Shown here piece after piece: positions 17,085 to 25,652 of a stretch of DNA of 64,000 nucleotides. The notes under the pieces are model-generated. The model was not told the DNA's origin and ran no database searches. It saw only the letters and a list, made by a program, of their open reading frames with translations. The position numbers and the translations under genes were made by a program. The DNA is from Rhizobium sp. NZLR1 (GTDB taxonomy: Bacteria; Pseudomonadota; Alphaproteobacteria; Rhizobiales; Rhizobiaceae): contig NZ_CP071633.1 in assembly GCF_017357385.1 (NCBI RefSeq), positions 620,001 to 684,000 on the forward strand, in the 5' to 3' direction. Position 1 is the stretch's first letter; each line of letters opens with the position of its first letter.

Positions 17085-17750
17085 ATGACACTCGACTTCT
17101 CGATCCTGCTGCGCTTCGAAAACGCACTCCTGCTCGGCCTATGGATGACGATCAAGCTCACGGTCATCTGCGTCGTGCTCGGATGCTCCCTCGGCTTCCT
17201 CGTCGGCCTTGCCCGAACGTCGCGCAACCTCGTACTTCGCGCGGTCTCGAGCCTGTACGTCGAATTCTTCCGCGGCACGCCGGTCCTCATCCAGCTCTTC
17301 TGGATATTTTTCTGCCTGCCGCTCATCCTCGGCGTCGAGCTTTCGAACTTGGTATCGGGCGTCATCGCGCTCACGCTCTACATGGGAGCGATTGCCAGCG
17401 AAACCTTCCGGGCCAGCCTCAAGTCCATCGGCCGGGAACAGCTGGACGCCTGCGTCGCTCTCGGCCTGCCGCGCAGGGCCCAGGTCCTGAACGTCGTGCT
17501 ACCCCAAGCGGTGCTGCGGGCAATTCCGACGCTGCTGTCGAACTGCGTCAGCCTTTTCAAGGAGAGCGCGCTCGTCTCGGCGGTGGGGATGGCCGATCTG
17601 ATGTTCGTCGGCCAGAACATCTCCAACAACACCGCCCGTCCCGTCGAGGTGCTGACGATCGTCGCCCTGATCTACTTCATCATCGCCTTCCCACTCACGC
17701 GGGCCGTCTCCCTCATCGAGGGACGCATTCTCAAGAAGCTCGCAATCTAA
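17085..17750 (+). CDS. amino-acid ABC transporter permease 2
   Basis: 221 residues, with the same HisM/GlnP fold as its neighbour (EAA loop ETFRASLKSIGREQLDACVALGL, about five helices). It starts 9 bp after the first permease stop with GGAGG upstream. It completes the binding protein, ATPase and double-permease importer, followed at once by the catabolic genes. Confidence 0.94.
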   Translation: MTLDFSILLRFENALLLGLWMTIKLTVICVVLGCSLGFLVGLARTSRNLVLRAVSSLYVEFFRGTPVLIQLFWIFFCLPLILGVELSNLVSGVIALTLYMGAIASETFRASLKSIGREQLDACVALGLPRRAQVLNVVLPQAVLRAIPTLLSNCVSLFKESALVSAVGMADLMFVGQNISNNTARPVEVLTIVALIYFIIAFPLTRAVSLIEGRILKKLAI

Positions 17751-17778
17751 CAATGTCGTTCCCAGACAGGAGAATCCC

Positions 17779-18657
17779 ATGAAACTTTCCGGCGTCATGC
17801 CCGCGCTCATCACTCCCTTCGACGCGTACAACAAGATCGACTTCAAGGCATTCGAAAAGCTCCTGGCACATCTGCGTGAGGCAGGCGTCACCGGTTGGGT
17901 TCCAAACGGGTCGACCGGCGAGTATTTCAGCCAATCCAAGGAAGAGCGCCGTGACGTGCTGCAGTTCGTCAAGGAATTTGCCAAACCGGGCGAAATTCTG
18001 ATCGCCGGCACCAACGCGCCCGCCACCCGCGAGGTGATCGAGCAGACGGCGATGGCCAAGGATATCGGCTATGACACGGTGCTGCTGGCGCCGCCATTTT
18101 ATACCCGTCCGACCCAGGCAGAGCTCATCAAGCACTACGAAGCCGTGCTCCGTGCCGTCGATGTGAGCCTCGTCCTTTATTCCTATCCGGCCAAGGATGG
18201 CTCGGACATCAGTTTCGAGCTGATGGATCATTTTGCCGATAATGCGCATGTGATCGGGATCAAGGAAAGCTCTGGGGTATTGCAGCGCGCGATCGACATC
18301 GCCAGTCGCTATGAGGGCAAGATCCAGCTCGTCAGCGGCTCCGACGATATCGCGCTCGATTTCATGTTCTGGGGCGCGGAAAGCTGGATCTGCGGTCCGT
18401 CCAACTGCATGGCCAAGGCCTGCTGCGATCTCGACCGCACGTTCAGATCCGGCGATCTGGACAAGGCGCGCCAGCAGATGAAAACGCTCTACCGGGCGAT
18501 GAATATTCTCGAGAGCGGCAAGTTCGTGCAGAAGATCAAGTACGGCTGCGAGCTTCAGGGCTTGCCCGTGGGTGCGTGCCGCGCACCACTCGGCGAACTG
18601 ACGGTGGAGGAAAAGGCCGAGTTCAAGGCGGCGATGCAACCGATCCTCAACTGGTAA
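17779..18657 (+). CDS. DapA-family lyase, candidate pyrroline-4-hydroxy-2-carboxylate deaminase
   Basis: A 292-residue class I aldolase-fold enzyme. The Schiff-base lysine is in VIGIKESSG, the conserved tyrosine in LVLYSYPAKDG, and the substrate loop is the normal STGEYFS, unlike its relative at 623-1510. AGGAGAATCCC upstream supports the ATG. In rhizobial hydroxyproline loci a DapA-family member deaminates pyrroline-4-hydroxy-2-carboxylate to alpha-ketoglutarate semialdehyde; the neighbours here (DAO, ALDH, proline racemase family) fit that role, which remains inference. Confidence 0.85.
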   Translation: MKLSGVMPALITPFDAYNKIDFKAFEKLLAHLREAGVTGWVPNGSTGEYFSQSKEERRDVLQFVKEFAKPGEILIAGTNAPATREVIEQTAMAKDIGYDTVLLAPPFYTRPTQAELIKHYEAVLRAVDVSLVLYSYPAKDGSDISFELMDHFADNAHVIGIKESSGVLQRAIDIASRYEGKIQLVSGSDDIALDFMFWGAESWICGPSNCMAKACCDLDRTFRSGDLDKARQQMKTLYRAMNILESGKFVQKIKYGCELQGLPVGACRAPLGELTVEEKAEFKAAMQPILNW

Positions 18658-18667
18658 TAAGAACAGG

Positions 18668-18690
18668 TCGGGGTGGCCGAGCCGCCCCGA
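18668..18690 (+). terminator. intra-operon hairpin
   Basis: TCGGGGTGGC-CGA-GCCGCCCCGA is a 10-bp stem with one G-U pair, 11 bp after the DapA-family stop and 27 bp before the next start. It may modulate stability of the upstream mRNA segment. Confidence 0.55.
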
Positions 18691-18716
18691 GGATCTCTAA
18701 ATTTGCGAGGTTCACC

Positions 18717-19955
18717 GTGTCATCCATTGTGGTCGTCGGCGCCGGCATTATCGGCGCCACCATCGCCTATGAACTGCAGCGCCGGGGAAACAACGTCACC
18801 TTGCTCGACAAGGCGGCGCCGGGTCGAGGCGCCTCCTATGGCAATATGGCGAGCATCGCCGTCACCGAATTCATGCCGGCCTCGCGCCCCGGCATCTGGG
18901 CGCAGATGCCCAAATGGCTGCTCGATCCGGAAGGTCCTGTGCGCATCCGGCCCGGCTATCTGCCGAAACTGGTGCCCTGGTTCCTCATGTTCCTCGCTGC
19001 GAGCCGTCCCTCGAAGCTGAGGGAATTGGAGGCGGCCGGCGCCGCGCTCTGCCGGCGCGTCCACGAAGATCTGGACGTGTTGCTGAAGGAGACGGGCCTC
19101 ACGCACATGCTGACGGCCGAGGGGTGCCTCAGCCTCTATGCCGACGAGGCCGAGTTCCAGACGGACCGGGAACATATCGATATCCTGGAGCGCTTCGGCT
19201 TCCGGCACGAAATCCTTGGCGGCAATGCCATCCGCGATCTCGAGCCGGCTTTGACGACCACGATCGGCAAGGCGGTCCTTTTTCCCGACAACCGGTCGAT
19301 CGCCGATCCGTACAAGCTCGTCACCGCGCTGACTGAAAAATTCCAGGCGCTCGGCGGCAGGATCGTTCAGGGTGATGTCGTCGATTTCGAGCAAAACGAG
19401 GCCGGCGTTTCCGCGGTCCGCCTGGCAGATGGGCAGATCTTTGCCGCGAACGCGGTGGTGCTTGCGGCCGGCGCCTTCACTGCCCGGCTTTCCGCGCTGC
19501 TGCGGGAACATATCCCGCTCGAAACCGAACGCGGCTATCACACGCAGATCATGGAGCCTGGTATTTCGATGCGCCATTCGATCATCTGGCCGGCGCGCGC
19601 TTTCATGGTTACGCCGACGGCAGGCGGCATCCGCGTCGGCGGTACGGTCGAAATGGCCGGCCTCGATGCTCCGCCGGATTATCGGCGTGCAAAGATCCTG
19701 GTGAAGCGAGCCCAAGAGGCGCTGCCTGAGCTGAAGGCGGTGGAGACGACGGAATGGATGGGGCATCGCCCGGCGCTGCCCGACACCGTGCCGGTCATGG
19801 GGCCGTCCGCCAAGCGCCGCAACGTCTGGTACGCCACCGGCCATGGACATCTCGGTCTCACCTATGCAGCCACGACCGGCCGCCTGATGGCCGATCTTGT
19901 TACGGGCGCGCAGCCGCCCGTGGACATGAGACCCTACCGTATCGACCGCTTCTAG
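18717..19955 (+). CDS. FAD-dependent oxidoreductase, DAO/DadA family
   Basis: 412 residues. The Rossmann motif IVVVGAGIIGATIAYEL opens the protein, and the C-terminal substrate and FAD region has WMGHRPALPDTVPVMG and GHGHLGLTYA. The start is GTG 18717 after GCGAGG; the frame is open to 18576 but that part overlaps the previous gene. In hydroxyproline pathways a DAO-family enzyme oxidises the D-epimer to a pyrroline-hydroxy-carboxylate. It may do this here, paired with the DapA-family lyase. Confidence 0.88.
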   Translation: MSSIVVVGAGIIGATIAYELQRRGNNVTLLDKAAPGRGASYGNMASIAVTEFMPASRPGIWAQMPKWLLDPEGPVRIRPGYLPKLVPWFLMFLAASRPSKLRELEAAGAALCRRVHEDLDVLLKETGLTHMLTAEGCLSLYADEAEFQTDREHIDILERFGFRHEILGGNAIRDLEPALTTTIGKAVLFPDNRSIADPYKLVTALTEKFQALGGRIVQGDVVDFEQNEAGVSAVRLADGQIFAANAVVLAAGAFTARLSALLREHIPLETERGYHTQIMEPGISMRHSIIWPARAFMVTPTAGGIRVGGTVEMAGLDAPPDYRRAKILVKRAQEALPELKAVETTEWMGHRPALPDTVPVMGPSAKRRNVWYATGHGHLGLTYAATTGRLMADLVTGAQPPVDMRPYRIDRF

Positions 19956-19989
19956 GGCGGTTGACACCTACGAAAGCAAGGGAGTGAAC

Positions 19990-21480
19990 ATGCGAAGCGA
20001 ACTCTATATCGACGGACAGTGGGTGAAGCCGATCAAGGGTGGTACCTGCACGGTGACCAACCCTGCAACGGAAGAGGTGATCCAGACGATCGGCGCCGCA
20101 ACGGCCGAGGACGTCGATCTTGCCGTCAAGGCAGCTCGCCGAGCCTTCGACAAGGACGGCTGGCCGAAGCTGACGGGTGCCCAGCGCGCGCGGTATCTCC
20201 GCGCGATCGCCGATGGCATCCGTGCCCATCAGGCCGAGATCGCACACCTCGAAGTTCTCGATAATGGCAAGCCGTTCCCCGAGGCCGATTGGGACGTTGC
20301 CGACGCGGCGGGCTGCTTCGATTTCTATGCGGGGCTCGCCGAACAGCTCGACAACAATCCCGAGGAGGCGATCGCGCTTCCCGATCAGCGCTTTACCTCC
20401 AAGGCGGTCCGCGAGCCGCTGGGCGTCGCCGGCGCGATCATTCCCTGGAACTATCCGCTGCTGATGGCGGCGTGGAAGGTTGCGCCGGCACTGGCCGCCG
20501 GCTGCACCATGGTGCTGAAGCCTGCCGAATTGACGTCGCTGACGGCGCTCGAACTGGCGGCGGTCGCCGACGAAGCCGGGTTGCCGCCGGGCGTGCTCAA
20601 CATCGTTACGGGAGCGGGGTCGGTCGCCGGACAGGCGATCATCGATCACAAGGAGGTGGACAAGCTGGCCTTTACCGGCTCCGGGCCGGTCGGCTCGAAA
20701 ATCATGGCGGCAGCCGCTCGCGACATCAAGCGCGTCAGCCTCGAACTCGGCGGAAAGTCGCCCTTCGTCGTCTTCGAGGACGCCGATATCGACAAGGCCG
20801 CCGAGTGGATCATGTTCGGCATCTTCTGGAACCAGGGCCAGGTCTGCTCCGCGACGTCTAGAGTCCTGGTGCAGGACACCGTCTACGAGCGGTTGCTTGC
20901 GCGTCTCATCGAGGAAACGACCAAGATCAAGATCGGCAACGGCCTGGACGCGGGCGTTCTGCTGGGGCCGCTGGTTTCCGAGCGCCAGCACGAGCAGGTC
21001 GTTGCGGCGATCGAAGCGGCCCGGCAGGCAGGCGCGACGGTTGCCTGTGGTGGAGCCCGTCCCGAAGGGTTCGACAGGGGCTACTATCTCCAGCCGACCG
21101 TTCTGACGGACGTTCCGCTCGACAGCGCCGCCTGGGTGGAGGAAATCTTCGGGCCCGTCGTCTGCATAAGGCCGTTCAAGACCGAGGAGGAGGCGATCGA
21201 GCTCGCCAATGATACCCGCTTCGGCCTTGCAGCCGCGGTGATGTCGAAGGACGACATTCGGGCTGAGCGCGTCGCGGCCGCCTTCCGCGCCGGCATCGTC
21301 TGGATCAACTGCTCGCAGCCGACCTTCACCGAGGCGCCCTGGGGCGGCTACAAGGAATCCGGCATCGGCCGCGAACTCGGCCGCTGGGGTCTCGACAACT
21401 ATCTCGAGACCAAGCAGATCACCCGCTTCGCCAGCGAAGATCCCTGGGGCTGGTACATCAAGCCGGAGGCGGCCGAATGA
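19990..21480 (+). CDS. aldehyde dehydrogenase, resembling aminoaldehyde/betaine aldehyde dehydrogenases
   Basis: 496 residues with the full ALDH active site: N154 (PWNYPLL), E252 (LELGGKSP) and C286 (NQGQVCSATS). Segments such as EADWDVADAAGCFDFYA, NCSQPTFTEAPWGG and the C-terminal PWGWYIKP resemble, from memory, the ALDH9/10 aminoaldehyde and betaine aldehyde dehydrogenases more than known alpha-ketoglutarate semialdehyde dehydrogenases. The ATG 19990 follows GGAG; a GTG six bases earlier is possible. The stop overlaps the next ATG by 4 bp. The substrate could be alpha-ketoglutarate semialdehyde or an aminoaldehyde. Confidence 0.88.
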   Translation: MRSELYIDGQWVKPIKGGTCTVTNPATEEVIQTIGAATAEDVDLAVKAARRAFDKDGWPKLTGAQRARYLRAIADGIRAHQAEIAHLEVLDNGKPFPEADWDVADAAGCFDFYAGLAEQLDNNPEEAIALPDQRFTSKAVREPLGVAGAIIPWNYPLLMAAWKVAPALAAGCTMVLKPAELTSLTALELAAVADEAGLPPGVLNIVTGAGSVAGQAIIDHKEVDKLAFTGSGPVGSKIMAAAARDIKRVSLELGGKSPFVVFEDADIDKAAEWIMFGIFWNQGQVCSATSRVLVQDTVYERLLARLIEETTKIKIGNGLDAGVLLGPLVSERQHEQVVAAIEAARQAGATVACGGARPEGFDRGYYLQPTVLTDVPLDSAAWVEEIFGPVVCIRPFKTEEEAIELANDTRFGLAAAVMSKDDIRAERVAAAFRAGIVWINCSQPTFTEAPWGGYKESGIGRELGRWGLDNYLETKQITRFASEDPWGWYIKPEAAE

Positions 21481-22511
21481 ACTGGGACCGCAGCCTCGAC
21501 TTGCTGCAGGTCCACTGCCAGGGTGAGATCGGCAAGGTCATCGTCTCAGGCGCGCCTGAGATACCGGGTGCGACGATGCTCGATAAAATGAACCATATCA
21601 ACACGGTCAACGACAGCCTGCGCCGCTTCGTCACCTTCGAGCCGCGCGCCAATGTCGCCATGTCGGTGAACCTGCTGGTCGCGCCGACGCGCGCCGATGC
21701 CGACGCCGGCTTCATCGTGCTGCAGGCCGACCGCGCTCATCCGATGTCCGGCAGCAACTGCATCTGCGTGGTCACCGCCCTTCTCGAGAGCGGGCGGCTG
21801 CCGATGTCGGAGCCGGAGACGATCGTCCGCCTCGATACGCCGGCCGGTCTCATCGTCGCGCGTGCCATCTGCCGTGACAACAGATGCCTGTCCGTCAGTC
21901 TCGACAACGTGCCCAGCTTCGCGGAAGCGCTGGACCGGGAAGTGGAGACGCCGAAATGGGGGCGCATCAAGATCGATGTCGCTTTCGGCGGCGTCTATTA
22001 TGCGCTGGTCGACGTCGACCAGCTCGGCCTCGATATTGCGCCTGTCAATGCCCGACTGCTGGCGGAAGCCGGTATCGAGCTCAAGGCGCTTCTGGCTGGC
22101 CAGGTCTCGGTCGCTCATCCCGTCCTGAGCGGCGTCGACGAGATCGCTTACGTGATGTTCCGCGGCCGTGAAGCCGATGGCGCGGTGAGGACCTGCACGA
22201 CGCTGCAGCCGGGCCGCGTCGACCGCTCGCCCTGTGGAACCGGCAGTTCGGCGAACCTGGCAACGCTCTATGCCCGCGGCGAGGTCTCCGTTGGAGATGC
22301 GAGGACGTCGCGGTCGATCATCGGCGGCGAGTTCCTGGCAGAGGCGATCGGCGAAACCGAGGTGGGCGGCCGCCGCGCCGTGCTGCCGAGAATAACCGGC
22401 CAAGCATATATCTATGGCCGGGAACAGCTGCGTATCTCCGACGACGATCCCTTCGCCGCAGGATTTGCCCTGTCCGACACCTGGGGCCCCCAGGTCGACC
22501 TGCTCGGTTAG
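21477..22511 (+). CDS. proline racemase family protein with Ser91/Cys253 active-site pair
   Basis: 344 residues. The second catalytic cysteine is C253 in DRSPCGTGSSA. The first position, normally Cys in M-C-G-H, is S91 in HPMSGSNC, and the His is S93. Family knowledge: Cys/Cys members are proline racemases or 4-hydroxyproline epimerases and Cys/Thr members are trans-3-hydroxyproline dehydratases; Ser/Cys members are less studied. It is coupled by ATGA overlap to the ALDH. A dehydratase or epimerase acting on a hydroxyproline isomer is the likely role. Confidence 0.88.
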   Translation: MNWDRSLDLLQVHCQGEIGKVIVSGAPEIPGATMLDKMNHINTVNDSLRRFVTFEPRANVAMSVNLLVAPTRADADAGFIVLQADRAHPMSGSNCICVVTALLESGRLPMSEPETIVRLDTPAGLIVARAICRDNRCLSVSLDNVPSFAEALDREVETPKWGRIKIDVAFGGVYYALVDVDQLGLDIAPVNARLLAEAGIELKALLAGQVSVAHPVLSGVDEIAYVMFRGREADGAVRTCTTLQPGRVDRSPCGTGSSANLATLYARGEVSVGDARTSRSIIGGEFLAEAIGETEVGGRRAVLPRITGQAYIYGREQLRISDDDPFAAGFALSDTWGPQVDLLG

Positions 22512-22519
22512 GAGTCACG

Positions 22520-23284
22520 ATGTCCCACGTTCAATCCCTGGCCGGCCAGACGGTCCTCGTCACCGGAGCATCGGGCGGGATCGGCGCCGCCATCGTCGAG
22601 CGCCTGTCTGCCGAAGGCGCGCGCCCCGTCATCCATTACGGGCGTGACAAAGAGAGGGCGCAAGCCCTGCTCCGCAAGCTCGGTGGCAACGGCCGGATCG
22701 TCCAGGCCGACCTCTCCAGCCTGGACGGCGCCTTCGCGCTATGGCGCGACGCGCTCGCGGCGGCGGGGCGCATTCATGCCGTCGTCAACAATGCCGGCAT
22801 CCGCAACGAGATTTCGATCGACGCCGATCCGTCCGATTGGCGGGCCGCCTGGCAGAAAGAATTTCAGGTGAATTTCTTCGCAGCGGCGGACCTCTGCAAG
22901 GAGGCCATCATGTATTTCAAACAACAGGGCGGCGGGCGGATCGTCAATATGGCCAGCCGCGCCGGACAGCGCGGTTACGCCGCCGACGCCATGCCCTACG
23001 GCGCGACCAAGGCCGCGCTCATCAATCTCACAAAATCGATCGCGCGCAGCTTCGGGCGCGATGGGGTCGTCGCCGTCTCCATTGCGCCGGGCTGGGTGCG
23101 CACCGACATGGCCGAAGAGTTCGTGGCGAAACACGGAAAGGACGCTGTTGTCGGCGACATCCCGATCGGCGAGATGGCAGAGACAGCCGAGATCGCCGAG
23201 CTGGTGGCGTTCCTGCTCCGCCCTTCGCAGGCGTCGGTCAATGGAGCGACCTTCGATGTCAACGGCGGCAGCTATATCAGGTAG
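22520..23284 (+). CDS. short-chain dehydrogenase/reductase 1
   Basis: 254 residues of classical SDR fold: TGASGGIG at 15-22, NNAG in VVNNAGIRNE, and a Y-x-x-x-K pair in MPYGATKAAL. It starts 8 bp after the racemase-family gene. The C-terminus (GATFDVNGGSYIR) is that of FabG-like SDRs. It probably oxidises a hydroxyl group of a pathway intermediate; the substrate is unknown. Confidence 0.9.
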   Translation: MSHVQSLAGQTVLVTGASGGIGAAIVERLSAEGARPVIHYGRDKERAQALLRKLGGNGRIVQADLSSLDGAFALWRDALAAAGRIHAVVNNAGIRNEISIDADPSDWRAAWQKEFQVNFFAAADLCKEAIMYFKQQGGGRIVNMASRAGQRGYAADAMPYGATKAALINLTKSIARSFGRDGVVAVSIAPGWVRTDMAEEFVAKHGKDAVVGDIPIGEMAETAEIAELVAFLLRPSQASVNGATFDVNGGSYIR

Positions 23285-23293
23285 GAGAGTGAC

Positions 23294-24049
23294 ATGAAGA
23301 GATTTTCGGGCAAGGTCGCGGTCGTGACAGGCGGCGGAGGCGGCATCGGGTCGGCCATCTCAAGGAGGCTCGCCGATGAAGGCGCTCTGGTGGTGGTGAC
23401 GGATGCCAACGCCCAGGCCGCAGGCGAAGTCGCCGCGCTCATCGAGGCGGCAGGCGGATCGGCGACCGCCATTGCGGCCGACATCTCCCGCAAGCCGGAA
23501 TGCGTCGAGTTGGTCGAGAAAGCCTTTGCCATCAAGGGGCGGCTCGACGTGCTGGTCAACAATGCCGGTATCAACCGGCGCGGCAACCTGCTCTCTCTGT
23601 CGGATGAAGATTGGCAGACGAGTTTCGCGGTCAATCTGGATTCGATGTTCCATCTCTGCCGCGCGGCCCTGCCGCATATGATCGCGGGCGGTGGCGGTGC
23701 GATCGTCAACACGGGCTCGCAATGGGGGCTCCATCCCGCGCCGAACCACATTGCCTATAACACGACGAAGGCGGCGGTCGCCGCCTTCACCCAGAATCTC
23801 GCCAGGGACTACGTGCCCGACAAAGTGCGGGTCAATGCCGTCTGTCCTGGCGAAATCCACACGCCGATGCTGGAGGCCGGCGTCACCCGCTCGGGCCGGA
23901 CGATCGCCGATCTTGACAAGCTCGTTCCCTACGGTCGCATCGGCAGGCCGGAGGAGGTCGCGGCCCTCGTCGCATTCCTCGCCTCCGACGAGGCGGCATT
24001 CATGTGCGGCTCGCTCGTGGAAATTACCGGCGCACAAGCCGTGGCGTGA
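23294..24049 (+). CDS. short-chain dehydrogenase/reductase 2
   Basis: 251 residues, a second classical SDR: TGGGGGIG at 12-19, NNAG in LVNNAGINRR, and the catalytic Y-x-x-x-K in IAYNTTKAAV. GTAGGAGAGTGAC upstream supports the ATG. It is the last plus-strand gene of the operon, convergent with the Ldh_2-type gene. The two SDRs are related but clearly diverged, so they are not a recent duplication. Confidence 0.9.
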   Translation: MKRFSGKVAVVTGGGGGIGSAISRRLADEGALVVVTDANAQAAGEVAALIEAAGGSATAIAADISRKPECVELVEKAFAIKGRLDVLVNNAGINRRGNLLSLSDEDWQTSFAVNLDSMFHLCRAALPHMIAGGGGAIVNTGSQWGLHPAPNHIAYNTTKAAVAAFTQNLARDYVPDKVRVNAVCPGEIHTPMLEAGVTRSGRTIADLDKLVPYGRIGRPEEVAALVAFLASDEAAFMCGSLVEITGAQAVA

Positions 24050-24141
24050 AAGTGCCGATCGGCTTTGCATCCGGATCGTTCCTCGAACATCTCCCCGAAA
24101 AAAGCCCCGCTGTGCGGCAGTTCATGATCGACGGGGACCCG

Positions 24142-25143
24142 TCAGGCGCCCGCAATCTTCACGATGGCTTCGAATACCGCGCGCGGCATTTTCAGCCCTT
24201 CCGACCCTGGCCTGGGATGTTCGATGCCGCTGACGCCAGGCACGAACACGCCGTGCTCTTGGAGGCGGGCTGCCTGGCGACGTGCACGTTCGACAAGGCC
24301 ATCATCAGGGCGCCCGGGCATCATCGCCACGACCGTCAAGCCCACTGCGGGGCTGGCGCTCCCCTCTCTGAAAGACGGCGTGTCCAATGACCAGGGGCCG
24401 CCGGACAGGCCGGCCGACAGCATTTCCACCATCAGCGCCACATTGGCGCCCTTGCGCCCGCCGAAGGGAAGCAGGGCTCCGCCGAGCGCTTTTGCGGCAT
24501 CGGAGGTGTTCATTCCCGCTTTGTCGACGGCCCATCCTTCCGGGATGCTGCGCCCCTCGGCTGCTGCTGCGACGATATTGACATAGGCGGTGGCGCTGGA
24601 GGCCTGATCGATGATGAGAGGCAGCGACCCTTCTCCAAGCGGAAAGCCGAAGGCCAGCGGGTTCGTGCTGTAGACAGCCGCGCCGCCTGCTTTGGCGACC
24701 ACCATGGCATTGGCGTTGGTTGCGGCGATGCCGACAATCCCTTCGCCGGCGAGCCTGCGAACATAATAGCCGAGTTCTCCTGCCGTATAGCTGTTCGTCT
24801 GTGTGAAGACGGCGAGCCCGAAATTGCGCACCGCGGCCGTGAGATCGTCGAACGCAAGATCGAAACCGAGTTGGGCGATGCCCTGATCGGCATTGGCGAC
24901 GAAGAAGGCGGGATAGGGACGCTCGCAGGTCGGCGCAGGATCGCAGTTGATGCGGCCCTCGCGGAAGCTGTCGAGGTAATCCACCATGTGCGGAAATCCG
25001 AGTGTCGAAGGCCCATAAAGCGCGGCGGACAAGGTGGCGCCCACAAGGGAGCGGGCGGTGGCTTCCCGAGCGCCGGCTGCCAGGCAGGCTCGCATCGCTA
25101 AAGCCTCGGCTTCCGCCTGATAGACTACGACCTCATCCGGCAT
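24142..25143 (-). CDS. Ldh_2 (malate/L-lactate dehydrogenase) family reductase, candidate pyrroline-2-carboxylate reductase
   Basis: 333 residues of the NAD(P)H-dependent Ldh_2/DpkA family: the conserved early segment AALYGPSTLGFPHMVDYLDSF, and AVYSTNPLAFGFP in the cofactor region. Family members include malate/lactate dehydrogenases and delta-1-piperideine/pyrroline-2-carboxylate reductases, the latter paired with hydroxyproline dehydratases in known pathways. Beside a Ser/Cys proline-racemase-family gene, the imine-reductase role is attractive. It is on the opposite strand to the operon, with its own promoter. Confidence 0.83.
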   Translation of the reverse strand: MPDEVVVYQAEAEALAMRACLAAGAREATARSLVGATLSAALYGPSTLGFPHMVDYLDSFREGRINCDPAPTCERPYPAFFVANADQGIAQLGFDLAFDDLTAAVRNFGLAVFTQTNSYTAGELGYYVRRLAGEGIVGIAATNANAMVVAKAGGAAVYSTNPLAFGFPLGEGSLPLIIDQASSATAYVNIVAAAAEGRSIPEGWAVDKAGMNTSDAAKALGGALLPFGGRKGANVALMVEMLSAGLSGGPWSLDTPSFREGSASPAVGLTVVAMMPGRPDDGLVERARRQAARLQEHGVFVPGVSGIEHPRPGSEGLKMPRAVFEAIVKIAGA

Positions 25144-25652
25144 CTCAAATCTCCGCTCTTTCAGGGCATCCGGTCCGATCGGTGCCGTGGCCCGACCGTC
25201 CTAGCAAAAGCAGGGGACCGCCAACAGCAAAATGTACAATAGTGTCTGCAAGACTAAAGCATGTCGTGCAAAAGTGTGCAGCGGTTTTGCGTCAACGACA
25301 TGCGCAAAAACAAAGAGCTAAAGCGCAAGGAGCGAATCTGAAAGATCGCGACGCGCTTTGATGCGTGAATTCGCCATTGGATTGAGACGCCGCCGGACTC
25401 GCTCGCCGTCCCGGCGGGGCAACATCCCTTCGCCTGGCGCCTTTCCATTGACGGGGCACCGATCCAAGGGTGTGGCCCGCTGGTCAAGCAGGCCGGTGCT
25501 ACGAATTGCAGTGGCTGCCGGGATCTTGCGGGCATTGCCGATCTCAGGATGCCGCGACGACATATGCGAACGCAGCGTGGTCAGCAGAACGAGGGCGCGC
25601 CGCGGCGGCGGTCGTCCGTTACTCTTCTGACCCATGCCTCGTCACTTACGGT
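25144..25652. other. gene-free stretch holding a rhizobial mosaic repeat
   Basis: No convincing gene is seen. The part near 25144 is the promoter side of the Ldh_2-type gene. The middle holds the two-palindrome element at 25259-25359. The rest (25360-25652) has short open frames without ribosome-binding sites or recognisable composition. Confidence 0.6.
25259..25359. repeat. RIME-like intergenic mosaic element (two palindromes)
   Basis: Left palindrome: GCATGTCGT-GCAAAA (25259-25273) pairs with TTTTGC-GTCA-ACGACATGC (25285-25303). Right palindrome: AAAGCGC (25320-25326) pairs with GCGCTTT (25353-25359), with an inner AGATCGC arm. The two-palindrome design of about 100 bp matches the rhizobium-specific intergenic mosaic elements, and the sequence is one I recognise from many Rhizobium intergenic regions. 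Confidence 0.72.

Noticed and set aside
17779..18657. True dihydrodipicolinate synthase (dapA) for lysine synthesis
   Set aside because: The context is a GntR-controlled import and oxidation operon with a DAO, ALDH and racemase-family gene, so a catabolic role is far more likely.
18720..19967. A 415-codon open frame on the minus strand
   Set aside because: Antisense to the DAO-type oxidoreductase gene; composition (rich in Arg, His, Gly) is that of a shadow frame.
19900..20991. A 363-codon open frame on the minus strand
   Set aside because: Antisense to the aldehyde dehydrogenase, which has complete catalytic motifs; no domain seen in the opposite frame.
25358..25630. A 90-codon open frame after the mosaic repeat
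   Set aside because: Arginine-rich, no ribosome-binding site, no recognisable family; both strands are open, as expected by chance at this GC.
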